Assembly (NCBI GenBank): GCA_003988855.1
Contig: QYAI01000177.1
Span: forward strand, 1 to 46,293
Reading direction: 5' to 3'
Source of the DNA: Arachnopeziza araneosa
Lineage: Eukaryota; Ascomycota; Leotiomycetes; Helotiales; Arachnopezizaceae
Length of the DNA stretch: 46,293 nt
The translations under genes were made by a program, and so were the position numbers. Below the pieces are notes generated by a model. The model saw only the letters and a list, made by a program, of their open reading frames with translations, ran no database searches and was not told the origin of the DNA. Of this stretch, positions 30,674-40,616 are shown piece after piece; position 1 is the first letter of the stretch; every line of letters begins with the position of its first letter.

Positions 30674-31154
30674 AGCTTAATATTGGAGTATTGGAAGAAC
30701 AAATGGGAATTTGCATCAGTAAAAGCTCAATTAATGCTTTTTCGAGATCATGAGCGTGGAGAAACGAGGGGTAACTGATTTGAAGGGGAGGCTGAGAAAC
30801 GCTTGAAAAAGCAGCGATGAGTGCTGCAAGCCACGAACATGGCCTCACGCCGAGTTGATATTCAAGCTGAAAACATTATGAGCCACAAGATTCAATTCGT
30901 TGCGTCTTATCTTGATACCGCTCTCACATGTTTCTTAGCTGTTAACCATTTCCTGTTTTGTTGCTGATTGCATTAACACAATCGCGTTACTTCTTTCGTT
31001 AGCCATTGGGTGCGGCTGCGCTGTGATCTCAAAATCTCATAGGAAGTAAATTCCTCTCTCGTTGCATTCTATCGATTGACTCCCCTGTACAACAAAATAA
31101 TCTACACGAAACAATTAAGTGTGATTTAACCCCGCAAACTATCCAGCCAGAGTC
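30674..31154. promoter_or_regulatory. Shared divergent promoter of GTPases 2 and 3
   Basis: A 481-bp interval lies between head-to-head paralogues, so shared regulatory sequence is likely. No named element was recognised. Confidence 0.4.
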
Positions 31155-32514
31155 ATGGTACGACATTCTTCGTCTGCCAAAATGGATGAAAGATCACTAC
31201 CTGGTCCTTCTAGTTATAATTTGGGTGGGAACTTGGAAGATAATGAGAAAGGAAAATTGCCGGAGTACTCTGTTGAGGCTCCAAAAGAAACTTCAGGCAG
31301 GCCAGCTATAGACATCAGGTATGTGTTTTACACATATCAAAATAGTCTCATTCTAGATTCTGACTGTGGTCTAAATAATTTAGACCAGGAGATATTGTAA
31401 TTGCTCTTATGGGTATTACTGGAAGTGGTAAAAGCACATTTATTTCGCATTTCGCAGATGGTGTGGCCATCGGTCATGATCTCGAATCCTGTAAGCTGTT
31501 CCTAATAGATAGATTTTGATAAACACTAAGAATCAAATAGGTACATCAAGCGTTGCTATATACGAAGGACGATACGATGAAAACACCAAGATCTACTTTG
31601 TTGATACACCTGGGTTCGACGATACGTACAAATCTGACTCGAGCGTCCTTCGAGAAATCGCTGATTGGTTGTCGGAGGCCTATGGCAATGATATCAAGTT
31701 GACCGGAGTTGTATATCTCCATCGCATATTAGACGTTCGACTAGGAGGGTCAGCAATGAAAAATCTCAGAATGTTCAAGAAGCTTTGCGGCGATAATGCT
31801 CTCCAGAGCGTGGTCCTTGCAACAACATGGTGGAGCAAGGTAGATGAAGCAACTGGCAAGGAACGAGAACGACAACTCGCGACCCGAGAGGATTTTTGGG
31901 CTGGCATGCTGGCTAAGGGAAGCCGAATGTTCAGACAGGATCGAGAAGTTGAGTCGGCAAGAGAAATCGTGGACTACCTAGTACGAAAGAAGAATCCTGT
32001 CGTGCTCAACATCCAGAAAGAAATGGTGGATGGCCACAAGACACTAGACGAAACGAGCGCCGGTATGGAAGTTGACACCCAACTCGCCGAGCAGAAGAGA
32101 CAATTCGAAGCTCAGCTGGCACGGCTGCAGCAGGAGATGAAAGAAGCGATGGATAAGAAAGATGCCGATTTCAAAGAGGAGCTCGAAGATTTGAAGAAAG
32201 AAAGCGCAGAAGTCCACCAGAAGATGAAGCAAGCGGAAGAAGACCGCGCCAACCTGCATAAGAACAGAGAGGAACTACGCGCGGAGATGGACATGGAGCT
32301 TCAAATTGAACGAACTAAGTTCATGCAGCAACTTCAAGCTAGTCAGCAGGAGATGCAGAATAATCGACATCAGTTAGAAATGATGGGTCAAAGATTTGAT
32401 AGCGACTTGAAGAAACAAGAGCTTGAGTTTAGATGGGAGAAGGAGAGGGAGAGGAGTGAGCGACTGGAGTTGGAGCTACAAAGGAAGGAAGAGGGCGGCT
32501 GTGTTATCATGTAG
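31155..32514 (+). CDS. AIG1/GIMAP-like GTPase 3 with CVIM CaaX box
   Basis: Exons 31155-31318, 31384-31490 and 31541-32514 give 414 residues. A disordered leader precedes P-loop GITGSGKST (65-73) and G3 DTPGFDDT (112-119). The stretch LATTWWSKVDE supplies SKVD at the place of the NKxD motif, making this the copy closest to a canonical GTPase. The tail from about residue 240 is an acidic and basic coiled coil rich in Gln and Met. The C-terminus is GGCVIM; CVIM is a classic farnesylation box, identical in its last four residues to that of human K-Ras4B, so membrane anchoring is strongly suggested. Both introns match GTPase 2 in position and phase. Best read as a recent paralogue within a local cluster of three. 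Confidence 0.85.
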
Positions 32515-33715
32515 TCTAAATTTGGTAACCATTCGGGCATTTAATATCTTAAGTCTACTAGTAATCTTCTAGTTACTCCTTTGTGGAGAACGAGCATGGT
32601 AAAGGTTCTAAATCGCAAAATTTCTTAGTTAGATAGCAGGGGTATTGAAGTTCTTTTTTTAAATTAGTATAATTCTTTTGGACTTTAAACGAACTATGAG
32701 AGCGCCATATAACTAAAGAGATTCAAATGAACTCAAATACAATCTCTGATCGCTCAAGTTCACGATTTATGGCTAAATCCTTTACATTTCACTCAGAGAT
32801 GAAGACCGAGTGACATTTGTATTTTTCCTACGTTGATATAGTTTTACTGCAGTATAACTGACTAAGTAATGAAAACTCTATACGCTAATCCAAAGATGAT
32901 AAATTCCAGAGAGAGAGAGAGTGTGTGTGTGTGTGTGGTACAGATCATCGATACATCTGACTCCTAATAACACGACCACTATAAGATTGCTAAACACCAC
33001 GAAAGTATGAATACCCTACGTTTTTCACTTTTTAAGCTTTTCCATCCAACTAATCGAAGTCCTCTCGGATATAACAGTTCTCGCAATCCCCTGTCAGATA
33101 TTAGTCTTGATCCTATGTCAACACAACACTAAGGCCTACTCTCGAGCCGCCATAGGGCTGCGGCAACCCTAAATCATTGCTGCAAGCCCTTGCATGAAAC
33201 CTAATTTCACACCCGTAGATGAATTCTATCCTTCCAAGTCTCGTACAGCTACGAATGGGATTGAGACACATCGACACGTATCTCGTATCCAAAGATGAGG
33301 ATAGATCCTTCTGAGGATCCTGTTCATGGTGTGGCTATATGATGGCCCGGGCTTGTTTCAAACGGCGGAAAAGAAGTACTGGGATGCCAAAATCTGTGGA
33401 TGGCGAACAATGACTTGAGCATTCGGTGGTCTCTGCGTTTCTTGGCAACAAAAAAATCCATGAGGTAATTTTGCGGTCTTATCCATTGAAGGAGGTAGGT
33501 TTCTCATCGTCAACTCGGTTAATAGAAATAGTAGAAGCCAGTTTTATTTATCCTAATCACTCATCTCCGAATTTTGACAGCTCGGGATGGATGGTCGAGT
33601 TTAATAGAAGTATATACGTCTCAAATTTCCTCGAGAAATCTTCTAGCAAGAGCGGTAGAAATTTTAGACCGTTTTGAACCAAGCACCAAAGTCTCATTCA
33701 ACACGATTCTCAGAG
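32515..33715. other. Intergenic region with GA/GT microsatellite
   Basis: About 1.2 kb holds no recognised gene. It includes an (AG)n(GT)n microsatellite and the 5' leader of the small secreted protein. Confidence 0.5.
32908..32937 (+). repeat. Compound AG/GT dinucleotide microsatellite
   Basis: AG units (32908-32920) pass directly into GT units (32921-32937). Confidence 0.9.
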
Positions 33716-34126
33716 ATGAAGCTCTCAAACCTCGTCTCCATCGTCTCACTCCTCGCCTTCACCTCAGCAGCACCAGCACCAACCACCCCTAATCCACGAC
33801 AAGTGTATCCCGTTGTAAACGGCGCCAGCTGTACCTGCACGACATACTCTGGCGGTAACGAAGCGTGGTGCGATGTCGACACCCAAGGACCCTGGGCCAC
33901 GGACTGGGGTCGTGGATTCCTGGACAACCTCCGCGGGCAGTGCGGGAACGTGGATCAATGGGGTTTCACGTACATGATGGCCGAGGATCAAGCTAATGGG
34001 TGGGGGATGGCCAGTTTTGCCATCAGTGAGGATGCGCCGGACAATTGTGTTTCGAATGCTTTCTGGTTGGCAAGCAATCCGACAGGTGCTATTTGGGGAC
34101 AGTCGTGTCGTCACGTGAACGGGTAG
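33716..34126 (+). CDS. Small secreted cysteine-rich protein
   Basis: The start at 33716 gives 136 residues with a strong signal peptide (KLSNLVSIVSLLAFTSAAPAP). An upstream in-frame ATG (33674) would bury it. The mature part is about 115 residues with six cysteines (NGASCTCTTY, AWCDVD, GQCGNVD, DNCVSN, GQSCRHV), enough for three disulfides, and is rich in Trp and Gly (WGRGFLDNLRG, WGFTYMMAEDQANGWG). I do not recognise a family with certainty; size, secretion and cysteine content fit the loose class of fungal effector-like or cell-wall-associated secreted proteins. No intron is needed. Confidence 0.7.
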   Translation: MKLSNLVSIVSLLAFTSAAPAPTTPNPRQVYPVVNGASCTCTTYSGGNEAWCDVDTQGPWATDWGRGFLDNLRGQCGNVDQWGFTYMMAEDQANGWGMASFAISEDAPDNCVSNAFWLASNPTGAIWGQSCRHVNG

Positions 34127-34523
34127 TTGCAAAGAAGTTTGATGTATATGGTATGTAGTGTATGGAAATGTTGACCAAAATGTTATATTATATGTTTCAG
34201 GAATCTGACGGCATACTTAAATAAAACTCTTGAAGTTCGCTTCTCAACCAGGCCGGTAAGCATTACCACCCCCTGCTCAAGTATTACTACTTGCCGCTGC
34301 TTTTGGCACCTGAAGGTAGTTGTTGATTGAAATCAATCTAAAAAATAAACTACACTACATAAATGCTGCTGACACTCTGCTAACAGTAATGCTAATGTGA
34401 ATAAGCCATGTCCAGTAACTCTTGAATAGAGTGCTCTAGGGATGCCAAAATTCCATCTCATCTACCTTGATGTATTGACTGCATGTAAACCAGAGACATC
34501 ACAGGTCAAGCATTATCGCCAGC
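34127..34523. other. Convergent 3' flanks
   Basis: A 397-bp spacer between convergent genes. No gene or structure was recognised. Confidence 0.5.
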
Positions 34524-35801
34524 TCATGCCAGTCTCGGCCGAAGAACTCGTGTAGAGACATTACCATTCTCAGGTGAGCTACCATCAACGGACGAACCTG
34601 CATCTGCTTCCATCTTTTCAAGTGCCGCACACTCGCTCGCCTCAAATCTGTCTTTGTCAATCTGAAGTAGCTCTTCAGGTGGTGTTTTTTCGCACCTTTC
34701 GATTGTAAACCCAGGAGGTAAAGGGAATATGCCAACTCCGGCCTCTATCATAGACTCTACTTTGTTTGATTTATCGACAAAGGCGTTAAGTTGCGCTACA
34801 GAGATAAATATTTCCCCTACAATAGGCTGCTGGTATTGTGCACGAATTGACGGATGCGCAAAGTAAGCCAATGGAATACGAAGGCCAGTAGAAGTAACTG
34901 TTTGTCCAAGAAAGATCTAAAGAAGTTAGTATCTATCATAAGCTTCAAAAAAAATGTGATGTACCTCGTTTACTACAACTTGTCTTGCATACACAATCGT
35001 ACCTCTTGTAGATAAATCCCATATAGAGAAAGAGGCTTCAGTACCTTTATATTCAAGGTCTACTGTTAGTACAGCCTGAATATTCCCAATGCTTCCTAAA
35101 AGGTAATCCGTAGCAAGGTGAGGTAAGTCTTTTCGTTTTTGACCCCACGATATTTCGATAATAACAGAAGGTAACACACCGTCGTCGTGTCTGAATGAAC
35201 TATCAGGGGTGTGTTTACCGTAGTACGAGTCTAGAGGATAAACGTCTGTTGAAGCGTCACACAAAATGTGTCGAGCAAATTTAGCAGAAGAAGACTGTCC
35301 AGCACTAATACTCCGTAGCTGAACTTGGATTTCGTAGCGGATACCCGCAAGAATACGCTCATGATAGTTAGAAGGCATCCTAATAACGAGCTGGTGTCGA
35401 GAAGGGATGTAATCGAATCGGATTTTGTCACTGATATACCCATCAAGATAAGTATCGCCTTCTGAGACTTCTAGTAGCTTGCTATACCCGGCGAGAGAGA
35501 GGGGGAACTTTGGCCACGGTTGGTACGGTTCGCGGGGTAATCTTCCGGCCTTGTGCAACTCAAATGCTCTGAAGATTGCAGCTAATTCCTCTGTAGGAGG
35601 TTTTGAAGAGGTTTTCGTGTCCGTATCTAGAGACTTTGAGGAGTTTTTTGCGTCTGTATCTGCAGGCTTTGAGGAGTTGTTCATGTTTGCATTGGGAGGC
35701 TCGAGGTGGCTATCCTGGTTAGGTAGCAAAGGAAGTGGCAACCGTGGTTCGCACACATTGCGCTGGTTGACAGAGCGACATGCAACAGGAGAGAGAAACA
35801 T
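34524..35801 (-). CDS. PD-(D/E)XK (Uma2-like) nuclease-fold protein
   Basis: Two exons, 34965-35801 and 34524-34916, join across a 48-nt intron in phase 0 to 409 residues. The centre looks like a restriction-endonuclease fold: GIRYEIQVQLRSI helix, then HTPDSSFRHDD (Asp200) and, after a strand, PSVIIEISWGQKR (Glu216), the spacing expected for a PD...ExS-type site as in Uma2-like proteins. The canonical catalytic Lys is not clearly placed; Gln221 and Lys222 follow. Residues 41-72 carry an imperfect 11-residue repeat (NSSKPADTDAK, NSSKSLDTDTK, TSSKPPTEE). The C-terminal exon is acidic. If the first Met is used the leader is Cys- and Pro-rich; Met40 is an alternative start. Related fungal proteins are orphans; a DNA-related role is inferred from the fold only. 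Confidence 0.6.
35583..35681 (-). repeat. 33-bp degenerate coding tandem repeat
   Basis: Three diverged copies of a 33-bp unit encode the Ser/Lys/Asp-rich 11-residue repeats near the N-terminus of the nuclease-fold protein. Confidence 0.7.
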
Positions 35802-36351
35802 ATTGAAAGATTTGTCGTTCGTATCGTCAACTTAGACGTAGCCGTCGTTAACAATGACCAGTTGCTGAGGTCGAAGGGATTGACTTCTGTAGTGCTCGAC
35901 CTATAGGCGGCCTTTATTGTACTAGGTTATGTAATTACACGTGATAAAAATAACGGTATTCACGGTTAACATCACGTGATACCACGTCATACTTCTCTTG
36001 TCCCACTAACCATCTCACAGAATACTTTATACTGTCTTTGCTTAAGCTGCTCACCAAGTTCTATCATTACATGCTCTCACCCTGAATTGGCTTGGTTTAA
36101 GAACTCCACGTGGCTAATCTTAAGTACTCGTATAAACGAGAGCTCTTGTCCTCTGTTTTCTCTCCAATTCTTCTCTCTTTAGATTCAAATTCTTACATAG
36201 AGCATTCTCCTATGAGAACAGGCATCTCCGGTCTTTCCAATCTGCTAAAAGGGAATCCCCAATCGCTATACCAATTTCTAGAGCGCTCGCGAGTTCGACC
36301 CAATCGATTCTCAACCCAACTATCGTGCCCTTTGTAGATCATGAGCGAGTA
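35802..36351. promoter_or_regulatory. Promoter region of the nuclease-fold gene with two CACGTG boxes
   Basis: CACGTG occurs at 35938-35943 and within the palindrome ATCACGTGAT at 35971-35980, about 140-180 bp upstream of the minus-strand start. A CT-rich tract lies near 36150-36180. No gene was recognised. Confidence 0.45.
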
Positions 36352-39300
36352 TCAATCACCCGCTAACTGAACGTCATCTATGCTACCAAAAAATTCAAAG
36401 AACAGCCTGACAAAATCATAAAGAACAGCACGCTCGATACCTTGGTCTGTCGCATCTACGATAAACAAATGCCCCAGGCGCACACGAAGCCATTTGTATT
36501 TCTCCTCCTGAACTAGTAATGTAATGCCGTTCATTTTTTTCATCAACCTTTGCTGGAGAGTCGCCTCTTCAGAAGTCAATTTGTCGTGTTCAAGAAAAGA
36601 GCTAATCTTCGATAGAATCTATCGAAAGTCCTTCAGTAATATTGGTCTGATTTAAGGTTCTGGGTAAGTGATCATACCTTTAAGGAAGAGAAGAAATCTT
36701 CTCTGATGTCAGCGAAAACACACTGTAAATATTCTTCATCTGCAAAGTCTAAGAGAGGTAGGTCCTAAAAGCGTTGATATCGATTGACTGGAACTTTAAT
36801 GCACTTAAGTATCAAACTTACCGCTTTTCTCTGGGTCTCAATCATTTCTTTGATCCCGATATCTGCTATCTCACCATATAACTTTCTAATTCCTAGCAGC
36901 ATGTCATCAAAGACTGTATTTGCGTACCGCAATTTTTTTCTAGCGCTCTGAACTTCTGAATCAATCTCTTCGAATTGGGGCTTCTTCTCAAGGACTTCCC
37001 AGAGCTCTTGTTGAATGGCCTGTCCATGTTTTTCCAAAGCTTCTATGACCTCCAAGAGATTTTTCAAAGCTTCTACGACCTCCGAGAGATCTTGAATTGC
37101 TGATGCTTGGATCTGATATACTTCGACGAGAGTGCCATCGATGATTTGGATCTTAACTGGTTTTGCCGTATCCTTAATTTCTCGCAAGTCTGGCTCCACT
37201 AAATATTCAAATTTCTCAATGGCGCGCTGAATCTCCGATCGTAGACTGAGAGGCCCTCGAAAAATAGTTTCTATTGCCTCAAGCAATAAACTTTCATCAC
37301 CGGGCCCTGATTCAGTGAGATCACGATACCGAACCCCTATTTTACCTTTCTCGATGGCATCTAAAAATTGAGCCTCCTCCAAAACAAGATTCTCAAAACT
37401 TTGAAATGTCTTTGAAGCTTCTTCGTCAAAAACATCCAGGCTTTGTAGATTGCGCTTGAAGATATCACAACTGGTCGGCAGCCATAAGCTTTGTTGCTCT
37501 TGCCAGAAGCTGGACCAGGAAGGGAGTTTGCTAACAGCTATAGCAAGGTAAACGAGCAGAGCACTACTGATACGGTCATTTCTATCAAAAATCGATCGAT
37601 TCCGGAGCCGAGTTTCAATATTTTCTCCCTGCTGTTTTTAAGATTAGTTAAACACATGATTATTTGGTTCTTGCTCACATGACTCATCTTTAACTTCTCT
37701 AAGTATACTTCGGATACTCCAAAATGTGAAATGTGCAGAGTTCCCCAACAAAATTCAAGAAGTTCTTTCCCAGACATTGAGTTTAGTCGATTTGCGGCCT
37801 CTTGTAAGTATTGAAAGAGTTTGATCTCCTCAACACGTCGGCCGATCCATAACAATGTCTCACGTGTTTTCTTGTAGAGGTCGAAACTAATGTGGTGGGA
37901 AAAGGGTAGATCCTCATCTTTTGCAAGCCAGCGCTTACAGCCACTCATACAAAAAAACGCTCTGTGAAGCTTTTTCTAATTAGCACAGGAAAACTTCTTC
38001 TGAATAGTATACTAACCACCCACGAATCTCGAGTCTCAGGTTCTCCGGGTAAACCAAGACATATGTAGGATATAGATAAGCTCAATTCCATAAGTTTGTT
38101 TGGAAAGTTTGCGATTGAATCCTCGATCGGGGAAGAACTTTCATGTGACTCCATCAGCATAAGCAACGCTGCATCCCAACGAATTGCACAAGGAAACTCC
38201 AAAAAATGGTCAATCCCTGGGACAAAAAAATCGCTGTGGTTTGTTACGCCGATTGACCATATTGTTGCAAATTCCAAAAGAGGGGGCTCATTCACTCTAT
38301 CAAGAATCTCTGTTTTGAAGGATGCAAGTTCTGAATACAAGTCGCCAATTAGCAAAGCGAATAGAAGAATTCAACTCCACAGGGTTTCGGACGAACCTCG
38401 AAAAAAGGATCCACATTCTACAATGTCAAGAAAGTGAGCTTTAACGCATGGATGAATCCAGAGGGTAGCCTTTGAATTTTCACAGCACGCTGTACAGGGA
38501 AACCCGCCTCGACACTAGTTGGTATTAGCTTATAGCCTAGATTATCAATGGTCGGAGAGCTACAGACCTTTGACTTCATCTAGCGACACCTGATACAGAC
38601 ACCTACTTTTCTTGTTTCCCTTCTTTTTGAGTTCTTCTTTGGAAAGGACGCCCTTTCGTCCTCCTTTCCGAGCAGGTGGCAGTGACACTGGACTAGACGG
38701 TCCCAAAATCCTCGGCCTTTCCTTTGTCTGTGTAAGTTCAGCGATTCGATCCTGATTATCGGGCTGATACATAGCGATCCCCGGGACTGAGATAGCTCCA
38801 GTTTCATTTCCAGCACTCTCAAATCTCTGGTTTTGAAGAGTTGCTTGTGGAGTATTGTTTTCAGAGAAGAGAGGCCATATACTCTCGCTATGCGGTCCTA
38901 GAGCACGTTGATCTGAGTGAAGTGTATCCATGAACTCAGTTGCTGGAGCTAGGGCCCACATAGGCACCGAAGCTAAGGGGCTTGTAAATACGGTATTGAC
39001 TGTTCCCGGAAAGCTAGAAGAGTTTGGGGTACTGGCATCGTCGTAGACCGGATTGTTGACAAAGTTGGTTTCAAGGTAGACAGTGTCACCAGATCCTGAA
39101 GTTGTATTGCATGAGAGCCCATAGAAAGATGGATCAAGAGAGACTGTAGGTGTCGGAAGCAATGCCTGCGACTGGAGAAGGTATGGATTTTGAGTGGCTG
39201 AAGTCATCATTTGGGAAGTGTTATCAGCACCATGGTTCGGATATGCGGGGAGCAGATCACTGTTTGAGTACATTTCCGAGTGGACTGAGGGAACTATTGT

Positions 39301-39925
39301 AGAGTAATCATTAAGATATCGCCCAACAAAGTTAGAGAGTATCAATGGGTCCGGTTGAATGTGTAGCAATGGCTGCGAGTTCTGCTCGGCAGGCGCGATC
39401 CAGTGGTCCTGTGACTGCCGTATTTGATCATGATCAACACAGAGTTCGAGAAAGTCAAAAGGATTTGAAGCATTGAAGGGCTCTGGTGTTTGTTTTATGA
39501 AATTATTTAGGTCAACTTGAGTAGGGAGAGTTGAAAGGCTATATAGGTTGACAGGTTGGCTGGCATCAAATCCGGGGCTGGTATACTGGGCCGGTTGGAA
39601 CGAGTAATCCATATTTTGAGTCAAGGGCTGCTGTGCGGAAGGCATATTTGAATGTGATGATTCCAGGACTAGCCAGCAGAGTTAGCGAACAGTATACCAC
39701 CCAAGATCAACTAGTGGGATAAAGATAATCACAGGCAGGCTGTGCAAAGGAAAATTCAAAGTCATGAAGGACAGAGGTAGGCGCCGCTGAGAATTGTTGA
39801 ACCTGATTGTCAACAAGAATTTGCGAGCCACCATCAGGCTTATCCTCCATCTCGACAGGCATGCTGAAGTCTTGAGCACCGTCATGGCGGGTGAGGATTC
39901 GTGGATCTATGGTATCGTCTGACAT
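36352..39925 (-). pseudogene. Zn2Cys6 transcription factor, disrupted inside the zinc cluster
   Basis: Eight exons can be laid out: 39733-39925, 38568-39668, 38397-38514, 38017-38330, 37679-37975, 36822-37631, 36678-36764 and 36352-36618. Exons 3-8 join perfectly in phase (631 codons with stop). The N-terminal 400 residues are Gln/Ser/Thr/Pro-rich, then RKGGRKGVLSKEEL, the basic lead-in of a fungal zinc-cluster family. The cluster itself spans the junction of exons 2 and 3: CIRCR, a TAG, MKSK, then CRGGFPCTACCEN and IHPC. Two defects lie within about 30 bases: one extra base (probably in the AAAA run near 38613) shifts frame before VGVCIRC, and TAG (38582-38584) replaces one cluster residue. 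As it stands, translation would stop after a truncated protein lacking the DNA-binding domain. The C-terminal part is helical, with a coiled-coil-like repeat near 37020-37090. Sequencing error at one site is possible; two together favour a true pseudogene. Confidence 0.7.
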
Positions 39926-40616
39926 GGTTTTGTGTCGAAGTGTCAAATCTATCGTGTAGTTGATCATCCGTTTCGGTGGCGAGTTGCTCGTTCTTATAGA
40001 TGGTCAACTTCAGCGACTCCAAGCGTCTCCGCCTCATTATCTGACACTCCGCTCCTGAATGCAGACTCTGAATGCATCAACCAATCATGGTGCCAACCGG
40101 CAACAATGTAGACCTACTTGGGCCGCCTAGCGAGCGAGCTTGGTTGGTTCTTCAAATCAACACGAACACAGCCAATGAAAGCGACAACTGGCTATGATGT
40201 GCCAACGCCTCTATGCAATCGCTCATAGGCGAACAAGTGACCGCTCCTGATACACTGTCCAGGCTGTGACACCTTACAATCCTTCACGATAGCTTCAAAC
40301 GGGACACAAAACTCTGAGAATCTCGAGCAGGTTGCAGTAAAGTGTCCCAGAGCGGTGTGAGAGCTTCGGGTTTAACCGCGACCACAAAAAGGCTATCCTT
40401 CAACAGGGACCGATTCATCACGTGTCACGTGGTATATAAAGGGGTTAAACTGTTCCAGGGCGCAGCGTTGCTTCTTGCAACATCATGTTTCCTTGAGCCA
40501 GCTCAGAAGACTAAGTAGTATAAATCCAGATCTACAGCACTGAGCTTTTGATTGATTCATTCCTAGCCCACGCATTATCCCATTCAAGAGCTCCCAAGGA
40601 CAAAAACCTACTCAAG
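39926..40616. other. Upstream region of the transcription-factor gene
   Basis: A 691-bp interval between two minus-strand genes. It holds a doubled CACGTG next to a plus-strand TATA box (separate entry). No gene was recognised. Confidence 0.5.
40419..40440 (+). promoter_or_regulatory. Double CACGTG plus TATA box, pointing into the HET gene 3' end
   Basis: CACGTG at 40419-40424 and 40426-40431 is followed at once by TATATAAA (40433-40440). The arrangement looks like a compact core promoter on the plus strand, yet no plus-strand gene follows; it points toward the 3' end of the minus-strand HET gene. Confidence 0.4.
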
